This document shows positions 32,053 through 39,815 of a stretch of DNA of 64,000 bases, piece by piece (the first letter of the stretch is position 1; the number at the start of each line of letters is the position of its first letter). Both the position numbers and the translations under genes were made by a program. This DNA comes from BRHc4a sp049323755 (GTDB lineage Bacteria > Bacillota > Desulfotomaculia > Desulfotomaculales > Desulfocucumaceae): contig JBMOPE010000026.1 of NCBI GenBank assembly GCA_049323755.1, positions 124,001-188,000 on the forward strand, in the 5' to 3' direction. A model generated the notes under the pieces. It had not been told where the DNA came from. It was given only the letters and a program-made list of their open reading frames with translations, and did no database searches.

Positions 32053-33486
32053 TTACTCAAGTCCGGCAAGGCTTTTAGCCAGGGCTTTTTTACTTTCAAA
32101 ATCGGTCAGTGTGTAAAGCGCCATTTTTTGAGCCATTGGGGAGCCGGCACCGTGCCAGGTTCCTGCTCCGTGTAGTCCTGCGCACCAGTTCTGTATAAAT
32201 TTTGCCATTCTTAGCCTTTCCTCAGCACTGGCTCCTGTTTTCAAAAATTTTCTTACATATGGGCCTGATTCCGGATTATCCAGCTCCAGCTCGCACGGCA
32301 TGGTAACAGCAAGTCCTCCCCCAATATCCCCGGCCCATTTCATTATATCCCAGAAGCCATCAGCTATGGTAAGTTTGGCCGCGTTTCCAAACACATCGTC
32401 GGGCATGTAAAAACCCGATCCCTGAGGCTCCTCAATTCCTTTCAAAGCTGCTGCTACTGAACAGGCCCTGGCAGTTTCACTTATCCTAACCATATCAGTT
32501 AATTTATCAACAATATGAGGGGCTTTCTGCACTCCTGAATATTCAGCAAGAAGTTGAGTTGCGCCTATTATTAGATCTGCAAATCCAACCTTGCAGGCTC
32601 CCCCGCAATTCATTCTGTGGGTCTTTGCAAAGCGGGCAATTAACCTCCCGCAATATTTTGTTTCACCGCACATAAATACTCTTTCCCACGGTATGAATAC
32701 ATTGTCAAAAACCATTATGCTTGTTTCTCTCTGGCCGTATAGCGGATTACCTATATACTTACTGTCAATAAGCTCCCTTTCTGCAGTGAAGGGTGTATAC
32801 TGGCATATATATGTGATTCCCGGTGTGCCGTTTTCTACGGCAAAGGCAACTGCAAAATCTTCCTCACCGGGCTTCATTCCCATTGTTGGTATCACAATAG
32901 TCTCATGGGCCCCTATGGCTCCACTTTGACTCACCTTAGCCCCGCTTACATAAATACCGTCTGAGGTCTTTTTTGTTATATGGACGTAAACGTCAGGGTC
33001 CTCCTGCTGCCCGGGACGTTTTGAGCGTTCTCCCTTGGCATCGGTTACCGCTCCGCTAACAGCCAGGTCATTCTCTTGAAGATATATAAGGTGACTTTTA
33101 AATTTTTCATGATATTTTGTGCCTAAATCCCGGTCCATTTCCCATGTGACCCCGGCAATTGCGTTAAGGGTGTCAGCTCCTACACACCTGTAATTGCAAG
33201 TGCCAAGCATTTGGCTTGTCAGTATAGCCATTTCCATCCTTTTTTCCAGGTCGGCTGTAGATGAAGCTATATGAAGGTTTCTGCTTACCTTGCCGCCAGT
33301 ATAAGGAGAAATGGCATTCATCACACTGTCGTAACGAGGGTCCTCACCGAGCTGATAAACCCTGGCGTTAGCGTTTACTACAGTCATTGTGGTAGGGTTT
33401 TCGGTAAGTCCTACCTGCTTTCCCCCCAGGAATATTCTGGGGTTTAACTTCTTAACACTTTCCAAGTATTCTCCCGCAGTTTTCAT
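32053..33486 (-). CDS. 4-hydroxybutyryl-CoA dehydratase / 4-HPA 3-hydroxylase family protein (AbfD-like)
   Basis: A 477-residue protein of the AbfD/HpaB flavoprotein family. AbfD dehydrates 4-hydroxybutyryl-CoA and isomerises vinylacetyl-CoA using FAD and a [4Fe-4S] cluster. Two cluster ligands look present as C-x3-C in GTCNYRCVGAD; the His is in KTHRMNCGGACKVGF, where the following Cys-Lys pair is one residue further away than I recall for AbfD. ATG 33486 follows GGGGGTG; GTG 33495 is in frame. It stands alone, without CoA transferase or dehydrogenase neighbours, so the substrate is open. Confidence 0.78.
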   Translation of the reverse strand: MKTAGEYLESVKKLNPRIFLGGKQVGLTENPTTMTVVNANARVYQLGEDPRYDSVMNAISPYTGGKVSRNLHIASSTADLEKRMEMAILTSQMLGTCNYRCVGADTLNAIAGVTWEMDRDLGTKYHEKFKSHLIYLQENDLAVSGAVTDAKGERSKRPGQQEDPDVYVHITKKTSDGIYVSGAKVSQSGAIGAHETIVIPTMGMKPGEEDFAVAFAVENGTPGITYICQYTPFTAERELIDSKYIGNPLYGQRETSIMVFDNVFIPWERVFMCGETKYCGRLIARFAKTHRMNCGGACKVGFADLIIGATQLLAEYSGVQKAPHIVDKLTDMVRISETARACSVAAALKGIEEPQGSGFYMPDDVFGNAAKLTIADGFWDIMKWAGDIGGGLAVTMPCELELDNPESGPYVRKFLKTGASAEERLRMAKFIQNWCAGLHGAGTWHGAGSPMAQKMALYTLTDFESKKALAKSLAGLE

Positions 33487-33635
33487 GAAAGGCACCCCCG
33501 AATTTTTATTATTTCTTTATGCAATAATCCTGCCATAACTATTATCACAGGAATGCCCTATACTACAAAATAATTTATTTAATTTTGTGAAAAATGTGTA
33601 AATTAATATAAACATATGTAAACAAATATTACACT

Positions 33636-33668
33636 TAAAAACAGAAAAGTCCTCATAGCTGAGGACTT
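33636..33668 (-). terminator. Terminator after the 42-residue membrane peptide gene
   Basis: AAGTCCTCA and TGAGGACTT (33647-33668) form a perfect nine-base stem. Read on the minus strand it is followed by TTCTGTTTTTAAG. Confidence 0.72.
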
Positions 33669-33685
33669 GGTAAAATAAGGGGGCG

Positions 33686-33814
33686 CTAAACTATTATAGG
33701 ATTACAAATCAGAAGAACTATTAAAATAAGAATCAAAAACAGGAAGAGTAAAAATCCGCCGCCTATTATTATCACTGTGGGGTTTCTAAATAAATTTGAG
33801 AGAGCTTCTGTCAT
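33686..33814 (-). CDS. 42-residue single-helix membrane peptide
   Basis: ATG 33814 to TAG 33686. It begins MTEALSNLFRNPTVIIIGGG and continues as one long hydrophobic helix (about residues 14-36) with a lone Cys near the end. An excellent SD, AAAGGAGGTTT, lies eight bases before the ATG, and a terminator follows 18 bases after the stop, so it is a complete small gene. Its size and Gly-Leu-Ile content recall small spore membrane proteins of the YjcZ/SscA kind, which fits the position beside dacF, but there is no clear match. Confidence 0.7.
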   Translation of the reverse strand: MTEALSNLFRNPTVIIIGGGFLLFLFLILILIVLLICNPIIV

Positions 33815-33982
33815 GGGAAAAACCTCCTTTAAAAGTTATGTTTGATAACATGGTATGAAACACCAATAAAAGAGGTTACAGGAAATTATAACTGTAAGTT
33901 TAAGTTCTTATTAAGTATAACTTTTATTTTTTTGAACAGCATAAGAAAAGGGCTTATCAAATACTTTTTGGAGGGATTAAGC

Positions 33983-35152
33983 ATGGCTCGGAAAAAAGTA
34001 CCAATAATAGTAATAATTTTAATATTATTATTCTTAATTTCAAATCAGGCTTTTGCAACCCCCAAAACACAAAATGAAGGGGTAAAAAAGGAGTTACTTG
34101 AAACAACTGCAGAAAGTGCCATCTTAATATCGGCCGACAGTAACGATATATTGTTCGCAAAAAATATAGACAAGCCTTTGCCTATGGCCAGTGTTACCAA
34201 AATCATGACAATGCTTCTCACAATAGAGGCAGTTGAACAGGGAAAAATTAAGCTCGATGATAAAGTTGTTGCTTCAGAAAACGCCTGGAGCATGGGTGGT
34301 TCTCAAATTTATTTGGAGCCCGGAGAAGAATTTAGCCTGAAGGAGATGCTGATTGCGGTAGCGGTAGGGTCCGCCAATGATGCCAGCGTGGCACTGGCTG
34401 AACATGTTGAGGGAAGTGAGGAAGCCTTTGTCGGCAAGATGAATGAAAGAGCAAAGCAGCTTGGCTGCAATAATACTAATTTTGTTAATACAACAGGTCT
34501 TCCAGCCGAGGGGCATCACACATCAGCAATGGATCTGGCCATTATTATGAAGGAATGCATTAAGCACCCATTATTTATGAAAATATCGGGAATATATGAA
34601 TATGATCTCCGGGGAGGAGAATTCAAACTATGGAGCACCAACAAGCTTCTTAAATGGTACAATGGTGTCGATGCCGGAAAAACGGGCTGGACAAACGAAG
34701 CCAAATACTGTCTGGCGACAACCTGTGAGAGGGACAAACTCAGATTAATTGCGGTAGTAATGGGTACTCCCGAGCCCAAGAGTCATTTCAGAGAGACAAT
34801 AAAACTTTATAATTATGGGTATGCCAGGTACAAGGCCTTCTTCCTGGAAGACAGAAACAAAGTAGTCAGGAAGATAACGGTGGAAAGAGGAATTAAAGAC
34901 CAGATAGGTATTATGACGGCCGATAAAGTGGCGGTTGTAGTAAGGAAAGGTGACGAAAAAGGCTATCAGGGCAGGGTTGAGTCCCCTGAAAGAGTTTCTG
35001 CCCCAATCAGCAAGGGCCAAAAAATAGGCGAATACCTGGTAACAAAAGACAACAGGGAAGTATTAAGGGTACCTCTGGTAGCTGAAATTGATGTTCCCAA
35101 AAGGAGCTTCATCCAGCAAATAAACCGAACACTTTTGGAAATAGTAAACTAA
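33983..35152 (+). CDS. dacF: D-alanyl-D-alanine carboxypeptidase, DacF type
   Basis: A 389-residue penicillin-binding protein (S11). The signal peptide (residues 1-25) ends in SNQAFA. The catalytic motifs are SxxK in PMASVTKIMT, SxN in GSANDASVA and KTG in GVDAGKTGWT, and the C-terminal beta domain (PBP5_C) spans residues about 285-375. It trims D-Ala from peptidoglycan. ATG 33983 follows GGAGGG; the long upstream frame lacks support. The place directly before spoIIAA is that of forespore DacF in Bacillus, but here a terminator separates them. Confidence 0.93.
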   Translation: MARKKVPIIVIILILLFLISNQAFATPKTQNEGVKKELLETTAESAILISADSNDILFAKNIDKPLPMASVTKIMTMLLTIEAVEQGKIKLDDKVVASENAWSMGGSQIYLEPGEEFSLKEMLIAVAVGSANDASVALAEHVEGSEEAFVGKMNERAKQLGCNNTNFVNTTGLPAEGHHTSAMDLAIIMKECIKHPLFMKISGIYEYDLRGGEFKLWSTNKLLKWYNGVDAGKTGWTNEAKYCLATTCERDKLRLIAVVMGTPEPKSHFRETIKLYNYGYARYKAFFLEDRNKVVRKITVERGIKDQIGIMTADKVAVVVRKGDEKGYQGRVESPERVSAPISKGQKIGEYLVTKDNREVLRVPLVAEIDVPKRSFIQQINRTLLEIVN

Positions 35153-35157
35153 AATAA

Positions 35158-35197
35158 AAGCTCATACCGCATATGAACGGTATGAGCTTAATTTTTA
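35158..35197 (+). terminator. Terminator after dacF
   Basis: Perfect 12-base arms AAGCTCATACCG (35158-35169) and CGGTATGAGCTT (35178-35189), then AATTTTTAT. Confidence 0.88.
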
Positions 35198-35207
35198 TAA
35201 AGGCATA

Positions 35208-35228
35208 GGAATTATTCCCAATTCCGGA
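35208..35228. repeat. R4d: short AATTCCC fragment
   Basis: GGAATTATTCCCAATTCCGGA, an R4 fragment in the dacF-spoIIAA gap, 22 bases before R6a. Confidence 0.45.
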
Positions 35229-35250
35229 CCTATGAATAATGCTTAATAAT

Positions 35251-35286
35251 GCCACTGAAACAGCGGTAACGCCCGCAGGGCGTTTA
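35251..35286. repeat. R6a: AACGCCCGCAGGGCGTT hairpin repeat
   Basis: GCCACTGAAACAGCGGTAAC then GCCCGCAGGGCGTTTA; AACGCCC and GGGCGTT pair. The same unit is found at 58336-58372. Confidence 0.7.
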
Positions 35287-35294
35287 TTTAAAAA

Positions 35295-35323
35295 TTGCCT
35301 TTATATCATTTATATGGTAAAAT
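35295..35323 (+). promoter_or_regulatory. Possible promoter of the spoIIA operon
   Basis: TTGCCT (35295-35300), 17 bases, TAAAAT (35318-35323), 58 bases before the spoIIAA ATG. This looks like a vegetative promoter. No SigH match was found in the gap, although SigH drives this operon in Bacillus. Confidence 0.4.
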
Positions 35324-35381
35324 TTAGCAGGCATGCAAATCATATAAACATACACTAATCTTATTGGAGGGATAACTTCGG

Positions 35382-35723
35382 ATGGAGTTAAAAACCGAAA
35401 CATTGGAAAGTGTTCTTCTTGTCAGGATTGATGGAGAAATTGACCTGGCTGTGGCTGATATAATAAGAGAAGCAATGGATAGCCAGCTTGACAGCAATCC
35501 CCAGGTAAAAAATATTATTTTAAACCTGACAGATGTTACATATATAGATAGCTCAGGCCTCGGGGTTATACTTGGCCGCTACAGGAAAATATACAGAGTG
35601 GGAGGAAAAATGTTTGTTGTTGGGCTTAGGCCCCAGGTAAGAAAGATACTGGAAATATCCGGCCTTTTTAATATAATTAAAGAATGTCCCAGTGAAAAAC
35701 GGGCCTTGGATATGGCTGTATAG
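35382..35723 (+). CDS. spoIIAA: Anti-sigma-F factor antagonist SpoIIAA
   Basis: A 113-residue STAS-domain protein. The phosphorylated Ser is in NLTDVTYIDSSGLGVILGRY. Unphosphorylated SpoIIAA binds SpoIIAB and frees SigF in the forespore. ATG 35382 follows GGAGGG. It begins the operon spoIIAA-spoIIAB-sigF with 11-base gaps. Confidence 0.96.
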   Translation: MELKTETLESVLLVRIDGEIDLAVADIIREAMDSQLDSNPQVKNIILNLTDVTYIDSSGLGVILGRYRKIYRVGGKMFVVGLRPQVRKILEISGLFNIIKECPSEKRALDMAV

Positions 35724-35734
35724 GGGGAATATCT

Positions 35735-36178
35735 ATGACAATTAACAGAATGAAAATTCAATTTAGCAGTTTACCGGTTAATGTGGCCTTTGCAAGGGTG
35801 GCATCAGGATCTTTTGCTGCTCAGCTTGACTTTACTATAAATGATATCGAGGAAATAAAGGTTGCTGTCTCAGAAGCTGTCACCAACGCTGTGATTCATG
35901 GTTACGGAACGGACCCTGACAGAATGATCGAGCTTTCAGCTGAAATTAACGGTAACACAATAATATTTATAATTGAAGACTGGGGGAGAGGTATAGAAAG
36001 CGTTGAGAATGCCTTGCAGCCTGCTTTTTCTACCGCCCCTGAAAGAATGGGCCTGGGGTTTTCCTTTATGCAGTCCTTTAGTGATAAGCTTGATGTCATA
36101 TCTAAGCCCGGTAAGGGAACAAGGGTTATTATGGCCAGGTCATGCAAAAAAGAAGTAACCCCACGGCAGGGTCACTGA
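35735..36178 (+). CDS. spoIIAB: Anti-sigma-F factor SpoIIAB
   Basis: A 147-residue GHKL kinase that holds SigF and phosphorylates SpoIIAA. The N box is EIKVAVSEAVTNAVIHGY, the G1 box is IEDWGRGIE and the later G box is ERMGLGFSFM. ATG 35735 follows GGGGGA. Its end is 11 bases before the sigF start. Confidence 0.96.
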   Translation: MTINRMKIQFSSLPVNVAFARVASGSFAAQLDFTINDIEEIKVAVSEAVTNAVIHGYGTDPDRMIELSAEINGNTIIFIIEDWGRGIESVENALQPAFSTAPERMGLGFSFMQSFSDKLDVISKPGKGTRVIMARSCKKEVTPRQGH

Positions 36179-36189
36179 GGTGTCTTTTA

Positions 36190-36990
36190 ATGAGCTCCAG
36201 ATTAATTGAAATGAACCTTCCACGATTCCCACTGCTAAAAGACAAAGAGATGCGGGAATTAATAATAAAGGCGCAGGGGGGAAACCAGCAGGCAAGAGAA
36301 CGCCTTGTAAACTGCAATCTTAAACTTGTATTTAACCTTGTTAAAAGATTTCAGAACAGGGGCTATGAATTGGAGGATTTATTCCAAATAGGCTGTATAG
36401 GGCTAATGAAGTCAATAGACAAATTTGATTTGAACTATGATGTAAAATTCTCAACCTATGCGGTTCCAATGATTGTAGGGGAGATAAGAAGATTTCTGAG
36501 GGACGATAATCCTATCAAAATAAGCAGATCCATGAAGGAAACCGCGTTTAAAATACAGCAAACCCGGGAGAAGCTTATAGGGAAAATAGGGAGAGAGCCA
36601 ACAGTAAGCGAGGTGGCTGAAGAATTAGGAATTGAGAGGGAAGATGTTGTAACAGCCCTGGAAGCTGTTCAAACTCCGTCATCAATATACGACACTCTTC
36701 ATCAGGATGACGGCGATCCTATCTATCTTTTAGACCAGCTTAAAGATCACTCTTCTGGCGGGGAGTCCCCCTGGCTTGATAAAATAGCCGTAAAGGAACT
36801 TTTGCAATTCCTGCCTGAGAGGGATAGAAAGATATTAATCTGGAGGTTTTTTGAAGATAAAACTCAGGCTGATATAGCTGAGAGGCTAGGCCTTTCCCAG
36901 GTTCAGGTATCAAGACTGGAAAGACAGGCACTAAAAAAAATACGAGAGCAGCTAATGCCTGAGGGTGGGGAAGTTATTGATGAGGGATGA
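36190..36990 (+). CDS. sigF: RNA polymerase sigma-F factor
   Basis: A 266-residue forespore sigma factor (SpoIIAC). Region 2 has GYELEDLFQIGCIGLMKSID and FSTYAVPMIVGEIRRFLRDD; region 3 has EPTVSEVAEELGIE; region 4 has TQADIAERLGLSQVQVSRLE. ATG 36190 follows GAGGTG, which overlaps the spoIIAB stop. It converges on the minus-strand chemosensory operon with only 17 bases between stop codons, and no terminator is visible there. Confidence 0.96.
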   Translation: MSSRLIEMNLPRFPLLKDKEMRELIIKAQGGNQQARERLVNCNLKLVFNLVKRFQNRGYELEDLFQIGCIGLMKSIDKFDLNYDVKFSTYAVPMIVGEIRRFLRDDNPIKISRSMKETAFKIQQTREKLIGKIGREPTVSEVAEELGIEREDVVTALEAVQTPSSIYDTLHQDDGDPIYLLDQLKDHSSGGESPWLDKIAVKELLQFLPERDRKILIWRFFEDKTQADIAERLGLSQVQVSRLERQALKKIREQLMPEGGEVIDEG

Positions 36991-37007
36991 GCAAAATCCA
37001 GCTGTTA

Positions 37008-37844
37008 TTAGAAGTATAATATTATAACATCTAAAACAACATCACCGGAAGTTAACCTTTTGGCTACCTTAAAATATTTTACTTTATTTACAAAAAAGTA
37101 ATTGTCCTCAATTATCCCTGACATAACCACCGGATTTATAATGTTAAGATTTGCATTGGATTTTGCTAATTTTTCTACCACTTCGGATGTTATTTTATTT
37201 ATCAGCTTTACAAATCCCTGAACCAATTGTCTGTCGGACTCGGGGGCCTTACTGTCATCCCCACCCATGAAAAGCCTGACAGCCGTTACGAGGGACGCAC
37301 TGATAAATATTATTGCATTTTTCTGCCCGAATAATGGAATGCTGCACATCAAAGACCCCTTTGCGAAAATACCTTCATCTTCGGGGCTTTTTTCCTCTAT
37401 TACCTCTTGTCCCGATATAATTGTCAGCATTTTTTTAATCTCATCAAAAAAGCAGCCCGAGACCACACTTTCATATCCGAGACCAAGGCAGTCTACTATC
37501 TTTTTGGTGAGATCCTGTTCAGTAAAGGGCTTGACCAGATAATTGGAAGCCCCTGCCTGAATTGCCTTTATTATCTTGCCTTTTTCACCTTCATTAGTAA
37601 CCATTACCACAGGAATATGTTTTAATTTTTCACTGCTTTTAATTTTTGCAAGAAATTCAAGCCCGTTCATATTAGGCATATTCCAGTCTAAAAGTATCAG
37701 GTCAATTTTTTCCGGGTCTTTTTCCAGTGTTACAAAAGCCTCCATTCCACTGGACGCTTCTATTAGACTGCCGCCCATTCCCTCAACCACATGTTTTATG
37801 ATTTTTCTTACAACCATTACATCATCTACTGATAATATATTCAA
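37008..37844 (-). CDS. Response regulator with CheX-like phosphatase domain
   Basis: A 278-residue two-domain protein and the last gene of the chemosensory operon. The receiver (residues about 1-120) has the acidic pair in SVDDVMVVRK, the Asp in LILLDWNMPNMNGLEFL and the Lys in NYLVKPFTE. The second domain (about 125-278) looks CheX/CheC-like: ALAKSNANLNI is absent, but EVVEKLAKSNANLNIINPVV and the preceding ISASLVTAVRLFMGG fit the fold. CheX dephosphorylates CheY-P, so one chain may both receive and remove the signal. The start is TTG 37844 behind GGAG. Confidence 0.78.
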   Translation of the reverse strand: MNILSVDDVMVVRKIIKHVVEGMGGSLIEASSGMEAFVTLEKDPEKIDLILLDWNMPNMNGLEFLAKIKSSEKLKHIPVVMVTNEGEKGKIIKAIQAGASNYLVKPFTEQDLTKKIVDCLGLGYESVVSGCFFDEIKKMLTIISGQEVIEEKSPEDEGIFAKGSLMCSIPLFGQKNAIIFISASLVTAVRLFMGGDDSKAPESDRQLVQGFVKLINKITSEVVEKLAKSNANLNIINPVVMSGIIEDNYFFVNKVKYFKVAKRLTSGDVVLDVIILYF

Positions 37845-37855
37845 ACAATCAACTC

Positions 37856-38692
37856 CTAACCCTTGTAATAAATATTAGCAATTTTTCTATGCAATTTCGG
37901 TATTTGCGAGCCTTCGGGCAGTAATTCAGAGTTCCCCAAAAATAAAATTCCATCTGGAACCAATGTGTCAACAATTCTTTCTATTATGTTTTTCCTGTAA
38001 TCCTCCGAAAAATATATCAATACATAGCGGCAAAATACAACATCAAATTTACCTAGCGGCACGAAGGGACTTATCAGATTGAAATATTTAAATACGACTG
38101 CTTTTTTAATAACTTCATCAATAAACCAACGGTTGCCCTTCTTTATAAAAAATAAATTTTTGTATTCTTCATTCAGACCTCTTGACACCGAAATATTATC
38201 GTAATTCCCTTCTATTGCTGCGTTAAGAGCTTTTTGCGAAATATCCGTTGCTAAAATCTTAAAACACCCTAAATCTATATCTTTTATATTCCTCTTATTG
38301 ATGTATTTTTTGATACACATGGCTACTGAATATGGTTCCTGACCTGTTGAGCATGCCGTGCTCCATATCCTTACCTCTGACCTTAGCCCTTTTCTTATTT
38401 GCGATATATATTCGGGCAGTAATGCTTCTTCAAAAAATTCCCACGGTGTCCTGTCTCTAAACCAGTGTGTTTCGTTAGTGGTTATGGCGTCAATAACCTT
38501 TTGTATTAGTGTAATGTTGTTTTTCTTTAGAATATTGTAAAGACCTAAAAAATTCCTCGAACCGGATTCAGCAATAATCTTTTGCAATCTACTTTCAATA
38601 AGATAAGATTTATCCTTTGTTATTAAAATTCCACAGCTGTCACATATAAATCTCTGCATAAGCCGGAATTCTTCATTAGACAGGCTTATCAC
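37856..38692 (-). CDS. cheR: Chemoreceptor glutamate methyltransferase
   Basis: A 278-residue CheR. The N-terminal helical domain (residues about 1-75) is followed by the SAM domain with RIWSTACSTGQEPYSVAM, the ILATDISQKAL acidic loop and FDVVFCRYVLIYF. It methylates glutamates of the adjacent chemoreceptor. The start is GTG 38692, two bases after the cheB stop. The next gene (receiver-CheX) is 11 bases away. No pentapeptide-binding insert was looked for in detail. Confidence 0.93.
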   Translation of the reverse strand: MISLSNEEFRLMQRFICDSCGILITKDKSYLIESRLQKIIAESGSRNFLGLYNILKKNNITLIQKVIDAITTNETHWFRDRTPWEFFEEALLPEYISQIRKGLRSEVRIWSTACSTGQEPYSVAMCIKKYINKRNIKDIDLGCFKILATDISQKALNAAIEGNYDNISVSRGLNEEYKNLFFIKKGNRWFIDEVIKKAVVFKYFNLISPFVPLGKFDVVFCRYVLIYFSEDYRKNIIERIVDTLVPDGILFLGNSELLPEGSQIPKLHRKIANIYYKG

Positions 38693-38694
38693 AA

Positions 38695-39801
38695 TTAACG
38701 AACCCCACAGTGCAGTTTTTTGAAAATTTGAGATATAGCCTCAAGGTCTTCTTCAGAATCTGAAAGCCCTGCTTCAACAATACTTCTAGGCATTCCATAT
38801 ACCACGCAGGTTTTCTCGCTTTGTGTTATACAATAACAATCACAGTGCTTTTTAATCTCTCTTATACCCTCCAGGCCATCGGTTCCCATCCCGGTGAGTA
38901 CAATGGCCAATATACTTTTGCCCAAACAGGCAGCTGCAACAGATCTAAACAAAACATCGGCAGACGGCCTGACACCGTTAACGGGTGATGTAGAATCCAG
39001 TTTTACTGTTAAAACTCCTTTTTTAGCGGGCATAAGCTTCATGTGAAAACCACCCGGAGAAATTAAAACATTTCCGGTTGTTACATCCATTCCTTCCGCT
39101 GCTTCTTTGACAGTTAAAGCACATTTCCTGTCCAGAGAAATGGATAATCTTTTTGTTAAGTCTTTAGGCATGTGCTGAACCACCAGTATTGGGCTAAGAA
39201 AGCCTGGGGGTATATCTTTAAGAACACTCTCCAGGGCGCTTGGCCCTCCGGTTGAAGATGCAATTAATACAATATCCACATATCTGGGAAGCTTTTTAGC
39301 GCTTTTTCTCTGGCATGTGTTTTGACTTACGGTAATAATTCTCTCGTCAGCCACTTTTAGAGCATTTTCTTTTGATATATATCTTCCGGTCATTATCTGA
39401 GTGAAAAGACCCTGTAGATGTTTTCTTATTGTTTCGACGCTGCTGTCATGCGGATTATCCTGAGACGGCTTTTCAATATAATCTATTATTGCGGTTTCAC
39501 ACAGAATAATCTCCTTGGCTACGGATTTGCTGCCACCGGTAATAATTATATGAATACCCGGGAAATCGTTAATAATCTTTTTTACATTTTTAATGAACTC
39601 ACCTTTGGCTCCGAAAATCTCCGTTATTAGTACATCTGCGCTGAATATTTTTAATCTTTCCATCGCAATATTTATATTCGAGGCAAATTGGCATACCTGC
39701 ACAAGCCCTGTCGCCTCTACAGCCTGTTCATATATCTTTTTATAAAACGCAGATTTGTCGGCTATTAATACTTTAAGCTTTTTCAAATATCCACCAGCCA
39801 T
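38695..39801 (-). CDS. cheB: Chemoreceptor methylesterase CheB with degenerate receiver
   Basis: A 368-residue CheB. The C-terminal methylesterase is complete: Ser in LIASSTGGPSAL, His in VVQHMPKDLTK and Asp in VLTGMGTDGLEG. The N-terminal receiver is damaged: the usual DDS is DKS (LIADKSAFYKK) and the phosphoacceptor Asp is Glu in SADVLITEIFG; the Lys of DYIEKP remains. It may therefore not be controlled by CheA phosphorylation. ATG 39801 is used; TTG 39786, just before KKLKVLIAD, is also possible and fits the domain start. Confidence 0.9.
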   Translation of the reverse strand: MAGGYLKKLKVLIADKSAFYKKIYEQAVEATGLVQVCQFASNINIAMERLKIFSADVLITEIFGAKGEFIKNVKKIINDFPGIHIIITGGSKSVAKEIILCETAIIDYIEKPSQDNPHDSSVETIRKHLQGLFTQIMTGRYISKENALKVADERIITVSQNTCQRKSAKKLPRYVDIVLIASSTGGPSALESVLKDIPPGFLSPILVVQHMPKDLTKRLSISLDRKCALTVKEAAEGMDVTTGNVLISPGGFHMKLMPAKKGVLTVKLDSTSPVNGVRPSADVLFRSVAAACLGKSILAIVLTGMGTDGLEGIREIKKHCDCYCITQSEKTCVVYGMPRSIVEAGLSDSEEDLEAISQIFKKLHCGVR

Positions 39802-39815
39802 TTAACTATAGTTCT

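Noticed and set aside
35208..35245. ATAGGAATT as a SigH -35 for spoIIA
   Set aside because: The -35 fits, but the only GAAT downstream would need a spacer of 17 and not 11-12; the match comes from an R4 repeat.
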